In this document: positions 51,902 through 64,000 of the stretch, piece by piece
How the letters are laid out: each line of letters opens with the position of its first letter
How positions within the stretch are numbered: position 1 is the first letter of the stretch
Source of the DNA: Phyllostachys edulis
Taxonomy: Eukaryota; Streptophyta; Magnoliopsida; Poales; Poaceae
Direction: 5' to 3'
DNA length: 64,000 nt
Assembly: GCA_036346405.1 (NCBI GenBank)
Contig: CM070563.1
Location: 19,573,022 to 19,637,021, forward strand
Notes under the pieces: generated by a model
Told to the model about the DNA's origin: nothing
The model's database searches: none
Seen by the model: the letters and a program-made list of their open reading frames with translations, nothing else
Program-made: the position numbers and the translations under genes

Positions 51902-54900
51902 ATGGTCTCCGGCACCCGTACCTCCGGCGGCGCGGCCCTCTCGGCGTCCACCAGTGGCGGGAGCGCCGGCTCCCCTCCGGCCGCGCTGCGGCCGGCAAAA
52001 GGCCGCGGCGGCGGCCGCCACGCCCACGGCCTCGGCCTCGGCCTCCACGCCGGCCAGCGAGAGCACCGTTGCCCGCCGCCTCAACAGCCTCGACATCCAG
52101 GGCGACGACGCGCCATCGTCGCAGCCCGCCGCGAGGTCCGTGAAATATGCTGTCTAGTTGCTTGCTCGTGTTGAGTTGCCCACCCCTAGTTTTTGCTCCG
52201 GGGACTGTGTACTGCCGCGTGAGCTGGTTGGGATTTGCCTCGGGGGTGCAAGTAGAGGTGTTTTGCGGTTTGAGACGGGGTTTTGGTCTCGTGGGTGGTA
52301 CTATGTGGACTGCATTTGGTTGCCCACTAGATTTGGTTGATGCGTAGTGGTGTAGCTTGTGGTGATTTGAATTGTCGCGCATTGGCTATGGAAGAGGTTG
52401 TTAGGGAGATGCGATGGTGAACTAACGAACTTTAGTGAAGTGTTATGATTTTCGTTGCATTGAATATGTTAAAACATGCCATCGACAACTGTTGTTTGGG
52501 TCACGGCATGCTTGGTGATGTTCATTTTGTCTCAAACTTTTATGTGTGAGTTCATCTCTTGCTTGGGATTTTTAGGATTCAAGCTAGTCCATGTGGCATT
52601 CCAACCACCATGTTAGTGTTAGATCTGTTCCTTCTGGTGTGGAGTTGTCAAGTAGTGTGAATGTGTGATAACAATTAACAAGCTCTGCTATTTATCTTTC
52701 ATATGGCTACCTCATGCGCATCATTGAATATGTTGATAGGTTGAGCTAGCATCTATTGTACAATACTCCATAGAAGAAAAGTGCACTTCAGAGTCAATGG
52801 CAGGTTTTGCTACTTTTGATTTATCTACGATCAAAGCTGCTTCCCTGTTGGCTTCCTTAACTTCCTTAGATATTTGTATTTCTGCTTGTTGATTGATTCA
52901 AAACTACTAAACTAGCAACATTTAAATAATTTAAAGTGGTTCTACTTTACTTCATTGCAAAACTTCTATATTTTGTACATTGTTTTACTTATTTCTCTAG
53001 TCATCTACAAGTTGCAATGCACTTCTGAGAGATAGTTGTATCTGTTTTTGCGATGCAGCAAGAAGAAAAAGAGAGGAACACGCATAGTTGGTCCTGACAA
53101 AGGTGGCCGTGGATTGCGCCAATTCAGTATGAAAGGTGAGTTAGTACTTAGTACTTTTCGTTCCCACTAGTACCTGTGTGACATCCATCTTTTCATCATC
53201 ATATAATAATCATATTAATTCATAGGAAGCATAAGCAAAATGCAACTGAGATAAAAGTATAAAACTGCTTACTTCATTTTCTGATGTAAAATCATTATTG
53301 ATAGTTTCTCTATTTTCTTCATTGATATTTGAGGGAGTCAGTTTAACAAGTTGTATTTAACCAGATTCTAGTGTTAAAAGTTGTCATGAAGTGTTTCCTT
53401 TGTTCTTTTTCAGTATGCGAGAAAGTCGAAAGCAAAGGGAGAACAACCTACAATGAGGTATTTTCTTTGTTATTTCTTTATAGGCTACATTTTACGTTGT
53501 TTCGGTATAATCAAATTGTAGAGCGCTGCTGATTTTGTGCAAAGTAACGTTTAGAAGTGCATAAGTAGCCAACATTTACTCATTTTGTACTGTCATTATA
53601 GTAGTATATAACATACAGACGCACATCCATAATTTTAAAAAGTGAACCGCAGATGTTTCCTTTTGCAGTCCAGTTTAGAAATTATTTATACAACGCATGG
53701 CATTTCTTTTTCAGGTGGCAGACGAACTTGTAGCTGAGTTTGCAGATCCCAATAATAATATTGGGTCACCAGATCCTGATAATCCCCATGCAGTTAAGAA
53801 ATAGGACTACTCCCTTTGGTCGGTTATTTGTTAAGTGCAATATGCGCTGACTATGTGAAAAACGCAGCAACAATATGATGAGAAAAATATACGAAGAAGG
53901 GTTTATGATGCGCTGAACGTCCTGATGGCTATGGATATTATATCTAAAGATAAAAAGGAAATTCAGTGGAAGGGCTTGCCTCGGACGAGTATGGATGATA
54001 TTGAAGAATTGAAGGTAAGATTGCCCCTAATCCTGTGTTTACTGACAGTTCTACCTTCTCGTTTGGTCGTTTCCTTCACAAGTTCATGTGCATTTTACAG
54101 ACAGAGCTCATCGGACTGAAAGGTCGGCTTGACAAGAAAAGCACATATTTGCAGGAGTTACAAGATCAAGTAAGGATTTACCATGGTCTACTTTTATTTG
54201 TTATGTCAACTGATAATGTAAATTATTCTTTAACCACAAATCTTATAAATTGTGATGGAGGATTTTTGATTCATACACTTAGAATACTTAGCACCGCAAA
54301 CATCATAGTTGAGGTTGTGCTGTAATGAAATGTTAATACTAAGACACAATGTTCCTGAGGTTATATAAAAAATTATATGATGATTTTAACTCTACCTTGG
54401 ATAGTGAAAGTTCCTATCTGTATTAATGGGGAATCCCTTGGGCCTTGGTGCATACTTCTGTGCCACAGCATGCATGCAAAATTAGGAGAGCAGCTAATAT
54501 TCCATTCAGCCTTTCCGGTACATGTTGTGTTGGACACAAAAGCAAAGGCAAGCACCTTTTGGTGCATGTTTAATCGATTAAAGTAATATTAGTTCAACTG
54601 CTGTATGGGTGCTAGAAATATCTTAGTGGAGAGTGCTGAATGCTTCAGTTAGCAACCCAGAGGACGTAATGTCTTCACCATCGGAAAAATGTAAGTAGTA
54701 AGGGCTTAGGAGTGTCTCAATTAGCACTAGTCATTGTTGAACATGGAAAGAACAGCTTAGCATATGCGAGCCACTGTTTTCAACAACACAGGAATATCTG
54801 TTGACAAATATGTGTACATGTCATGCGGGGAATTCCGTATTGTCGACGTGGTGTCAACCATGCGCCTGGTGGGGCCGGAGCCATGGTGCGGCCGGCGGAA

Positions 54901-56779
54901 GGAAATCCCAATTAAGGGATCTTATCTTTTATTTGACATGTTATCTCTAAATCAGGAAGTTATCTTTAGGATTGTCTATTTAAAGTTAGAGATCAAATCG
55001 TGATCCAATTAGTTAAATGAGTTTTAGGAAAGCATTCGTTAGAGATTGATTTGTGATCACCGGGCCACATCTATAAGTGGCATGCGGCAGTTGTGTTTTC
55101 GGAAGCAATGAAAAATCAGAAAATTCCAACCCCAGTCTCCTCTAATTCCCGAATCCTCCTCTCCTTGCCGCGCGCCGGGCAGCCATCATGGCGCCGGGTC
55201 GCCGGAATTACCGGCCGAAGCCCCCTGTTACCCACGACTATCCCCTTCGCAACCTAGGTTATACCAGTACATATTTCTAACTATAGTTCCCCACTGTGGG
55301 TTGAATTAGTAATTAATTTTTCATACATAAACTGACTTATTTTAAAGTTATGGTAGACCAGAAGTCTGTCCTTTCTTGTTTGATATTGGAATAAGAAATG
55401 ATACTGAAAAGTCCATGATTAAATCTAGCTATTAACCATTTTATTTTATTTATTTGTCATGTTGCTTCATGCATGGTCAACCTTATGGTCATCCTTTTTT
55501 GGGTGTATTTAAGTATGTAGGCCTCCAAAACTTGGTACAGCGAAATGAGCAGCTATATGGTTCGGGAAATGCTCCTTCTGGTGGAGTGGCCTTGCCATTT
55601 ATATTGGTTCAGGTAAAAAAGTTGTTTCTTATTCTTCATATATGGGCCTAGATAAAGTAAATCGTACCATTATATTCGAATGCCAATGCTGATGATCTAG
55701 CTAACTTTGTGTTTGCTGTTTCGAAATAATCTTTTTTAGCCACTTTGGAGCTTTATTGTGGGAAGAAGAACACTGATTTGACTATGAACTTGAGCAGGAA
55801 ATTTTCCAATTTCCATGTGGAGCTATAACCCTGTTTAGTCCTAGGTTCCCTCCTTCATTTTCCTTGTTATGAATGCCCCCCTCTTCTCTCATCTGCTCCT
55901 CCATGTCCAGTTGTCCACAAAGAAATACTCATTTTGTGGATTGAATGACAGTTTGTCCAAGAGTTGTGTTAACTTATGACTTATGAGGCTTCCAATACGT
56001 GACGTAATTCCAAGGAGCATCCTTTTTGTCGAGGTTTGGATTTGGATTCTGTCAGAGGAGCTGCAGCGAAGGAGGTGGATACCGAGCAGGGTTAACCGGT
56101 CAGAACCATCTGATTCATGGTTTTCTTGATGGGGGGTGGGTGCTACAATAAATTCCTGAAATGGGGTCTTTTTCTGTTGTTTTACATGGATTGAATAGAT
56201 TACTAATAATACAAGGTGGAGGAAACTTAAAACCTTGAGAACAAACAAAGAAAAGGAAAATCAATCAGACTGGAAAATAATGGGAAGCCTGCTAGCTCCT
56301 AGCATCCCATGAAGGTCTGGGATTTTTGCCCAATCTGGTTTTAGTACCCTTATTTCGGACCATTTGAATAATAGCTTCAGGTTCTGTTATTAAAATCCTG
56401 ATTGTATTTTTAAGCCAGGCCAAACTGGACCTTTGACCAACAGAAATACATAACCACAATTTTAATAGCACTATCACAATGTATGGTACATGCTTAGGTG
56501 GTTATGAATTGATTCTGTTTTGCTGAAGCATCAAGGGCATGAGCTGTCAGTATTAACCCTTGCGGCTCTGCCTTCCTTGCTTTGTTTTCTTTTACCACCT
56601 GTTTTCCCCACGTAATGCCTTCTCAACTTCAGTACGTATATGCCACCAGCATTTTTTTTCTGTCATGGCGGTCTAAATGACAAGGATCTCTTTTTGTTGT
56701 GCAACCAGACACGTCCTCATGCAACTGTAGAAGTGGAGATATCAGAAGATATGCAGTTGGTGCATTTTGACTTCAATAG
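51902..56779 (+). CDS. DP (E2F dimerization partner) transcription factor, 3' incomplete, frameshift in exon 1
   Basis: DP proteins pair with E2F and bind cell-cycle gene promoters in the nucleus. Eight + strand exons with GT-AG junctions: 51902-52135, 53059-53135, 53414-53457, 53715-53792, 53868-54014, 54101-54169, 55514-55612 and 56709-56779. Exon 1 encodes an Ala/Ser-rich N-terminus. Exons 2-5 encode the winged-helix DNA-binding domain (GLRQFSMKVCEKVE, then RRRVYDALNVLMAMDIISKD). Exons 5-6 carry the coiled-coil dimerization part, and exons 7-8 the DP-specific region (EQLYGSGNAPSGGVALPF, EISEDMQLVHFDFN). The start ATG (CCGCCATGG) opens a frame that must shift by one base to reach exon 2. 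The run AAAA at 51997-52000 has one base more than the conserved frame needs. The last exon (after FDFN) is not seen, because a gypsy element fills the following intron to the window end. From exon 2 on, the frame is intact. Confidence 0.92.
54799..55271. mobile_element. Probable solo LTR in DP intron 6
   Basis: The segment begins TGTTGACAAATATGTG and ends CCTAGGTTATACCAGTACA (TG...CA). It has the internal wording TTATCTTTAGGATTGTCTATTTAAAG and a GC-rich end, as in many grass copia-type LTRs. No 5-bp duplication is clear and no inner domain is present. The surrounding sequence is ordinary AT-rich intron. Confidence 0.4.
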
Positions 56780-57144
56780 GTAAAAGACAAGAATTCTACT
56801 GTGTTTTCCTTGACATGATGCATCTTGTTAGATGAACCTAGAGTTTAGTAATAGGTCACATCTCCCTTTCCACTATTTTCTGCCCTATGTTTTTTGAGAT
56901 TTAAAAATTCCACTTTCCCAAACAAAAGATAGGTCTATTGCTAAGCATGTCTCGTTTCTAAACAGACTGTGCTGATGAGGTTTAATTTTTCTCTTATGTG
57001 ATAATCTTATAGAACGTTCTTTCGGAAAAATGTTGCAATGATTATACCACTTGAGGCCTAGTGGCGACCAATCTGATAGTTAACGGAACACTTGATCGCT
57101 TATGTCATATTCACGGATGACCAGCCTATAACTATCTTGATTCT

Positions 57145-59752
57145 TGTCAGACCCTAAATTTGTAACTTGAGACCCCACCGTGTAAACTCGTGCTATTCTC
57201 TGAGTCAGTAGATAGCACATACAGATACATCGTTGGTTCGTTCACATACATCACATTCATTGTACAATAGTACACTATATTACATAAACATGCCGTACGG
57301 CCAATAGTTTTACAAAAAAGGCCAAGCAGGTAAATACAGTACACAGAGTGCTATAATACAGATAGAAGAGATAAGAGCGGAAGCAAAAGAAAGAGAGGTG
57401 GATCCATTCACTTTGTCCACAGGCAAGCGATTAGGGGTTCCGGCCCAAGCTTCTCTATCTTCTCCATCTTTTGGTCCAGATGCCATGTGGTAGGCATACA
57501 GGTCTTGATCAAACAGTTCTGAAAGATAATATTAAGCGAGTCTGAGTACACAACTGTACTCGCGAGTCAACACACAATGCAATTATTATATATGCATGGC
57601 TAATTAAGGGAGGTTAATGGTTCTTTTATTTGCACAAAGCTAAATTTGAATTAGTTTATGTAGTAGCAAATTTTTAAGACTTAGCATATTTAACTAACAC
57701 AAGTTTTCATAAACTGAGTTTTATTGTAAAGTACTAGTGGAAGCTCCAACCCCCTATACTATTGAGTAGCTCCAACTATGCAATGCTCGGGTCACATCCT
57801 GTCCTTTTCACTGGTTTTCAACCAGGCCATCTCAAGTCTCTAGGCTCTAACCCAACATTTTCAATCACTAGGCTCCAACCTATTCTCTTATTTCACCAAC
57901 AAATTATTTTATAAAATGAAAGCTACTTCAAGTAAATTTTCAGCACCGCTCATGACCATGAGTACGGCTATCAAGATAGTTTTCTTACTCTGTAGAGTTC
58001 GTACACTTTACCCACAAGAGACAATCAATTTATAATGTCCGTTTGACACACTTCTATAGGTGTGCAACTAAGATGATTATCACAAGACCTTTACAATGCC
58101 CTACCTCAACGCAACCCCACACCGCTAGGTATCACCTCATTGGGCCTCGCCCACCGGTGGTCTCCCATTTGCGCCGGGAACAGCTTCGTTCCCCTCTATC
58201 CACACTGCATTCCCACCAATGGCGAAGCCACGTCGAGGCGAACAAATTAGTTAGCCAGGTCGTACCCATATAGACTTGTGGTTGCACTGTTTTTACACGA
58301 GAGGTCATCACAAGATCCAGGTCCTTCATTGACTCAGGCGACAGCTACCCGAGACTAAATCTGTTTTTGGGTTTTCACTTTTGTTTTTAGATATAATTTT
58401 CTAGGCCAACATATCAGCTAGGCTCCAATCTCGACTACTTAATACAATTTTCAAATGTTTTTAATGATGTCGGGCAAATTATTGCCTACATGACAATATA
58501 TCTAAGTAAGGCTAAGCATGCTACTTAGATACAGACTTAGTAGCTAGTGTGTATACCATTAGTCTAGGGTGACAAAGATAATGTCCAAGTTCAAGGATTG
58601 AGAGTTTAAACACAATTATGATTAAGGTAGTAACTATGAGCTAGTTTAACATATTTGTATAAATCATAGCAATGCGAGTTCATAATTTAAAACAATGTAA
58701 TTGGATCAAAGTGTTGATTCGCCTTGATCTAAGTATTGCAGCTCTTGGTCTTGATCAACTTGAGGTCCTTCGGAGCTTCGACTTCTATAAATGCGAAAGT
58801 AACCAAAATTGAATAAGCACATAAAGATTCAAATTGCATTAAAAAATTCAATTGAACTCCAAAATGGGTGTTTTCTGTTTGGTTGGGTAGGGTTTGAATT
58901 TAGACAAATTTAGAAACAAAAATCGTTCGATTCCGAGTTGAAACGAGGGAGAACGGGTTCTTCGAAGTCTAAACCCTAGTTTAAAAATTGGAAAAAGACA
59001 AGGGAGAGAGAAATCCCTCACTGATAGGTGGGGCTTGCTGCCCTTTTCTTTTTCTTTTGCTTTATTTTCTAACCGGTAATGTCTTAGTGAATGGCAGGTG
59101 TGCCCATGTATTTTCTTTTCTTTTCATTTGTTTTCCTAAAGAAATCATTATTGACAGATAGGACCCAATGTCATTGGCTCGGCTCATAAGAACAGCTCAT
59201 GGACCAGGGTCCATGTGCACAGTGCCTCGGTCCATGGGTGTTTGTACTGTGTAATTAATGCTTCGGGGCCGTGTGTCAGTGAGTTACAGAGAATCAACCG
59301 GATTAAATTGCAGTGGCGATGTAGTCAGGAGAGAAGAAGGGTTGAACTGGCGTTGACCGAAGAGAATGGGTTAGGCTGCATCGGTTGGCAAGATGGCTCA
59401 ACCAGAGGAATAGGAAAAAAAAGAGGAAAAAGAGAAAGAGGGGAAAAAGAACAAAAAATGATGGATTAATTTTTGGAGCATGATTTCACTTTGGATTTTT
59501 ATTACAGAGAATCTTTTCAGAAGATTTACTAGCATATGATTTTTTTTCCAGTTAGTTTTACTTTTATAACATTGTCTTTTAGGGTTTCGGTTTTGCAGCG
59601 TATGTTAGACAAAGAACAAAATCACTCGAGCTAGAGAAACAAATGAAATTAAAATAACTTCCAAAGAGTATGTAATTAAGGCAATAACGAATACTACGCA
59701 AAAAGTTTTAAAAATCTCGTGTTTTTATTCATGGAATTTTTATGGTGTTACA
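57145..59752 (-). mobile_element. 3' LTR of the Tekay/Del-like gypsy element, 2.6 kb
   Basis: On the minus strand the LTR starts TGTAACACCATAAAAA (59752), right after a polypurine tract, and ends ...GGGTCTGACA at 57145, giving TG...CA borders and about 2,608 bases, a normal size for this clade. The 3' portion matches the relic at 5095-5337. The 5' LTR lies beyond the window, so LTR divergence (age) and target duplication cannot be assessed. Confidence 0.8.
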
Positions 59753-59766
59753 AACCTACTCTCCTT
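59753..59766 (-). promoter_or_regulatory. Polypurine tract
   Basis: Minus-strand AAGGAGAGTAGGTT lies directly before the LTR start TGTAACACC; it primes plus-strand DNA synthesis in LTR retrotransposons. Confidence 0.8.
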
Positions 59767-59779
59767 AAAAAAAATCTCG

Positions 59780-62700
59780 ACCCCGAGATTCAGATGTGGT
59801 TGCTAAACAACTGGAGATACTCGACTTTCAGCAAGTTTTCACGTTCCCATGTAGCTTCTCCCACCGTTTGGTGGCTCCACCGACTTTTACACAGGTATTA
59901 TACATTGTTTCACGTCTGTTTCTCTACTACATCTAGGATTTCAGCCGGATGCTCGGCGTAAGCCAAATCTTTGCCGAGTTCGATGCTCTCCATTCGGGTT
60001 TGCTCCTTGGGCACTCGAAGACATTTCTTGAGTTGTGACACGTGGAACACGTCGTGTATGTTGGACAAATTCATAGGTAGCTCTAGCTGATAAGCTACCT
60101 TTCCTACTGTGGCGATGATTTGAAACAGTACTATGTACCTTGGCGCGAGCTCCCTTTTGACCTTGAACCTCCTGGTTCCTCTAATGGGAGAAACCTTTAG
60201 ATAGATGAAGTCTCCAATTTTGAATTCTAGCTCTCTGTGACAGTTGTCGGTGTAGCTCTTTTGTCTTGATTTCACTGCTTGCAGTCAGTCTCGGATGAGA
60301 CGAATCTTGTCTTCGGCTTCCTTCAGGATGTCCGGTCCAAAAAGATATCCTTTCCTTGCTTCTGACCATAGCCAGGGTGTCCAGCACTTTCTCTCGCAGA
60401 GGGCTTCAAAGGGTGACATCTTCAAACTAGAATGATAGCTATTATTGTATGAGAATTCAACATATGACAAACATTTTTCCCAATCGACAGTGAACTCTAA
60501 CGCACAAGTCCGAAGCATGTCTTCGAGAATTTGGTTCGCCCTTTCTGTCTGACCATCTGTTTGTGGGTGATATGTTGTACTAAATGCTAGATACGTGCCC
60601 AAAGCTTCATGAAGGCTAGCCCAAAAATGGGAGGTGAACTACGAACCTCTAGAGACGATTCGCTTGTGTACTCTATGCAAGCTCACTATTCGAGACACAT
60701 ATAGTTCTACCAATTTAACACCCTGTAGGTGGTTTTCACTAGGATAAAATGGGCTGCCTTAGTCAATCGATCTACTATAACCCAGATAGAATCATACCCT
60801 GACCTAGTCTTTGGCAGCCTAGTGATGAAGTCCACGTCAACCTCTTCCCATTTCCATTCCGGTACCTGCAGTGGTTGTAAAAGGCCTGCTGGCCTTTGAT
60901 ACTCAGCTTTCACTCGCCGGCATACATCACAACATGCTATGTATGCCGCGATGTCTGTCTTCATGCGGGGTCATCAATAGCGTTGCTTCAAATCCTGGTA
61001 CATCTTGGTACCACCTGGATGAATAGAGTAGGCCGATGCGTGAGCTTCTTTGAGGATCAAATCCTTTAGGTCCTTTTAGTAGGGTATGAAAATGCGATTT
61101 CCATACCATAGGATGCCTTGATCATCTTTAATCATTTTGGTGGCCTTCCCTTGCACCATGAGTTGTTGGATTCTTTGCGTATTGGTGTTCCCTACTTGGG
61201 CAGCCTTGATCCTATCCTCCAGAGTCGGACGTACCTCCGAGGCGGAGAGATTCCCATGTGGAATTACCCCAGGTTGAGCTTCTCAAATTCCTTGAAGAGA
61301 GTAGGTTGTTGTTCTTGAGTCACAATGTGGTTACAGTATAATTTTCTACTTAATGAATCGGCCACCACATTAGCTTTACTCGGGTGATAGTGAAGGTCTA
61401 AGTCGTAGTCTTTTATCAACTCTAACCACCTTCGCTGCCTTAGGTTAAGGTCTGACTGAGTGAAAATGTACTTGAGGTTTTTGTGGTCAGTGTATATGTT
61501 GCAATGATTCCCAATGAGGTAGTGGCGCCATATCTTCAGTGCATGCATTACCGATGCCAACTTCAAGTCGTGGGTGGGATAATTTCCCTCATGCGGACGA
61601 AGCTGTCCGGATGCATATGTTACTACTTTTCCTTCTTACATCAACACAGCCTAACCCTTGACGAGAAGCATCACAACAAACCTCAAAATCCTTACAGATA
61701 TCTGGGAGTGTTAGAACCAGGGCTAATGTTAACTTTTTTTAGCTCTTGAAAACTCTTCTCACACCCATCTATCCACTCAAACTTCTTTTATTTCTTTAGT
61801 AGTTGAGTGAGAGGTCAGACGATTTTGGAGAACCCTTCAATGAACCCGCGGTAGTATCCTGCCAATCCTAGGAAACTCCAAACTACAGTGATCGAAGTGG
61901 GTGGTTGCCAATCTAAGACAATGTCAACCTTCGTTGGGTCCACTGCTACTCCACTAGCGAATATCACATAACATAGGAGGCTAACGTCTGACAGCCAGAA
62001 CTCGCACTTGCTGTATTTGGTGTACAATTGGTGTTCCCTGAGTTTTTCCAGCACCATCCTCAGATGTTGTTCGTGCTCTTCGACGTCCTTGGAATAGACG
62101 AGAATATGATCAATAAACACAATTACAAATTTATCTAGGTATTCCATAAATACCTTGTTCATTAAGTTCATGAAGTAAGTCGGGGCATTGGCCAGTCCAA
62201 ATGACATTACTGTGAACTCATAGAGTCCATATCTAGTTGAGAAGGCTGTTTTGGGGATATCTTCAGGTTTGATTTTCAACTGGTGATATCCTGAGCGCAG
62301 ATCTATCTTAGAAAATTTCGTCGCCCCTTTGAGCTGATCGAACAAATCGTCAATTCTGGGCAATAGATATTTATTTTTGATGGTTACTTCATTTAGAAAC
62401 CGATAGTCCACACACATTCGCATACTGCCGTTCTTCTTTTTCACGAACAGTACAGGAGATCCCTATGGTGACGAGCTTGATCTAATGAACCCTTTTTCTT
62501 GTAACTCTCGGATTTGCTTTTTCAGCTCCTCAAGTTCATTAATCGGCATCCTATAAGGTTTTTTGGATATGGGCGCTGTCCTAGGCATCAATTCTATGAT
62601 GAACTTTACATCACGATCTGGTGGTCCCCCTGACAGTTCTTCTGGAAAGACGTCAGGGTACTCTTGGACCACTAGCATTCCCTCTAGAGTGACACCCAAG

Positions 62701-63094
62701 GCATAACAAATGGCCCTCTTCCATCCGAAGGGTCTGTCCATCCGGACTTCCACTACTAATACGGGACCTTTGGTGAGGACAACCTTTCTATTGGCACAGT
62801 CGATTATCTCTTGATATTTGGCCAACCAATCCATCCCTAGGATAATGTCTAGGGTCTGGGCTTGTAACACCATTAAGTCTGTTAGAAACTTTATTCCCTT
62901 TAGCTGGATTTCTACCCTAGGCTTACTAACGTGGCCTGTAATAGCCCCCCTAGTGAACTGAGCTCTAAAGGCTTCTTGAGAGCGAAAGCTGGTAGTTGCG
63001 ATAGGTCCACAAACTTGCTGGAGATGAAAGAATACGATGCTCTAGAATAAAAAAGAACACATGTTGGCGAGGAGTTAACTGAGAACGTACCCAT
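59780..63094 (-). pseudogene. Chromovirus pol remnant: PR, RT, RNase H, IN, chromodomain
   Basis: Protease at 63094-62912 has VLFYSRASYSFIS where the family has an Asp-Ser-Gly active site, so the catalytic Asp is Tyr. RT spans 62873-61815 (CVDYRFLNEVTIKN, IDLRSGYHQLKI). Its catalytic box reads FIDHILVYS, the second Asp replaced by His, and a stop at 62463-62465 splits it. RNase H/connection is at 61566-61264 (IYTDHKNLKYIFTQ, VVADSLSRK). The integrase zinc region and core are at 60964-60285 (CDVCRRVKAEYQRPAG, TYHPQTDGQTERANQI). The C-terminal domain runs 60275-59910 and a chromodomain-like end to about 59780. Other stops and shifts lie near 61740, 60700 and 60278. Confidence 0.9.
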
Positions 63095-63119
63095 TTGTAC
63101 TTCTAGTGCCTCACGGGGT

Positions 63120-63998
63120 CTTCCTTGATTGCCGCCCCTGGGTGGGCGATGGTCGTCTTGGGTTGTTGATGTTGAAGCGAGCGGAGTCCTTGGTCGCTAG
63201 GGGCGATTCTTGGGCATAGTGCCCGGTTCTACCACAGTTGAAGCACACCAGGTCAGTAGGTGGGTTGCTAGCCTGTTGTGGTTGGCTTGGTCGGCTAGGA
63301 GTGGCGTAAGTGGAACCATTGGGTTGACTTGCTGAGGCAGGAGCTCAGGGAGAAGCGGCCAACGGGGTACCACTGCTTGAAGGGGCAACATAGAATGACT
63401 GATGAACAAGTGTCGGCCCCCTTTGAGCACCCATCTTCCGTTTACGGCTGGCTTCAAAGGTCTTGCGTTCATTTTCAAGGAGCAATGTTTTATTGACCAG
63501 ATACTGGAAACTATTGAAATCTTGAACAATTAACTGCACTCGCAGTCCATCGCGCAATCTTTCCATGAAACGGTCAATCTTTCCCCCACATTAGCTATGT
63601 CATTCTGCGCATAGCGAGCTAGCTGGTTGAACCGAGTTAGGTACTCAGCCACTGTGGAGTTGCCTTGTTTCAAAGCTCTGAACTCATTTCTCTTCATGCG
63701 CATGACACTAGAGGGGATGTAGTTGCTTCTGAATGCCTCTTTAAACTCAGTCCATTCCACTTCTGGTGCAGTCACCTCTACTGCAGCCTGTACTTCAGCT
63801 TCCTCATCTTCGGATACTTCTTCCTCATCTTCATTTTCTTCGACAGCTGTCAATTCATGTTCCTCGCCTCCTCTGGCGGCCAAGTAAGTGTCCCACTAAT
63901 CGGTGGTTGGTCCCGCAAGCTGGTGTGTTGCAAAAATCACCTTGTCTTCCTCGCGACAATGAGCCAATATCAACTTCTTCTCAATGGTGTGGAGCCAA
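63120..63998 (-). pseudogene. Chromovirus gag remnant with altered zinc knuckle
   Basis: The retrotransposon gag domain is readable at 63883-63540 (WTEFKEAFRSNYIP, TVAEYLTRFNQLARYA). After a frameshift near 63560 comes ERLRDGLRVQLIVQDF. The zinc knuckle at about 63240-63195 reads CFNCGRTGHYAQESP. The last Cys of CCHC is Ser. An acidic stretch (EENEDEEEVSEDEEAEV) precedes the gag domain. The N-terminus is outside the window. Confidence 0.85.
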
Positions 63999-64000
63999 TC

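Larger units (their letters stand above)
57145..64000 (-). mobile_element. Ty3/gypsy chromovirus (Tekay/Del-like), 3' part, inserted in DP intron 8
   Basis: From right to left on the minus strand come gag, zinc knuckle, protease, RT, RNase H, integrase, chromodomain-like tail, polypurine tract and LTR, in correct order. The HDVFHVSQLKKCL tail followed by a chromodomain-like WSHQTVGEATWE is a chromovirus feature. The element is antisense to the DP gene and starts 366 bases after its last visible exon. Many stops make it inactive. Confidence 0.9.

Noticed and set aside
51546..52382. 278-residue minus-strand ORF across the DP leader and exon 1
   Set aside because: It is antisense to a well-supported exon, Gly/Arg-rich where the sense strand is Ala/Pro-rich, and has no recognised domain; it is a shadow of GC-rich coding DNA.
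57147..57344. Minus-strand ORF similar to a + strand ORF near 5130-5330
   Set aside because: The similarity is real but is LTR sequence, not a protein-coding gene.

Overview
This window is nuclear DNA from a plant, almost certainly a grass. The evidence is intron-containing genes with very GC-rich first exons, Tourist-like (PIF/Harbinger) and Stowaway-like MITEs, two CACTA transposons, hAT elements, plant LINEs with zf-RVT tails and chromovirus-type Ty3/gypsy retrotransposons. Only a small part is host coding sequence; most of the window is nested and decayed mobile DNA. No tRNA, rRNA or CRISPR was found. Layout, left to right: 1-5.3 kb is a decayed Ty3/gypsy gag-pol on the + strand, its 3' noncoding part and an LTR fragment of a second gypsy family. 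5.3-6.8 kb is a 5'-truncated LINE split by a 742-bp hAT element with a perfect 8-bp target duplication. 8.4-9.2 kb is a second LINE tail, and 9.2-9.6 kb an inverted-repeat element. 9.6-13.2 kb has no recognisable gene, a pyrimidine-rich tract and an 852-bp foldback element. 13.6 kb holds a possible tiny ORF with a TATA box. 14.0-44.2 kb is a cluster of four genes on the minus strand that share a heavy-metal-associated (HMA) domain: one intact four-exon HIPP-type metallochaperone with two HMA domains and a CaaX end (13986-15318), one frameshifted by a 7-bp tandem duplication (17648-18485), one that has lost its CxxC metal site (18958-19356), and one two-exon gene (30188-44217) whose single intron has been swollen to about 13.6 kb by a CACTA element. 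Two CACTA elements dominate this part. The first (20515-29983) has TNP2-like transposase remains plus a second ORF region resembling an Ulp1/C48 cysteine protease. The second (30639-44099) has an exact ACT target duplication and lies inside the HMA intron. 45.6-51.3 kb is a mosaic of subterminal repeats, LTR pieces, two hAT elements and a foldback MITE. 51.9-56.8 kb carries eight exons, + strand, of a DP (E2F dimerization partner) transcription-factor gene. It has an apparent one-base frameshift in exon 1. Its last intron is invaded by a minus-strand Tekay/Del-like Ty3/gypsy element (57145 to the window end), so the final exon, if present, lies outside. The functional host content therefore appears to be the HIPP metallochaperone and perhaps DP; the other HMA copies look like genes in decay or in rapid divergence. 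How the genes work together: the HMA proteins would bind soft or transition metals at the membrane or in the cytosol, while DP pairs with E2F in cell-cycle control. Nothing in the sequence links the two loci functionally.
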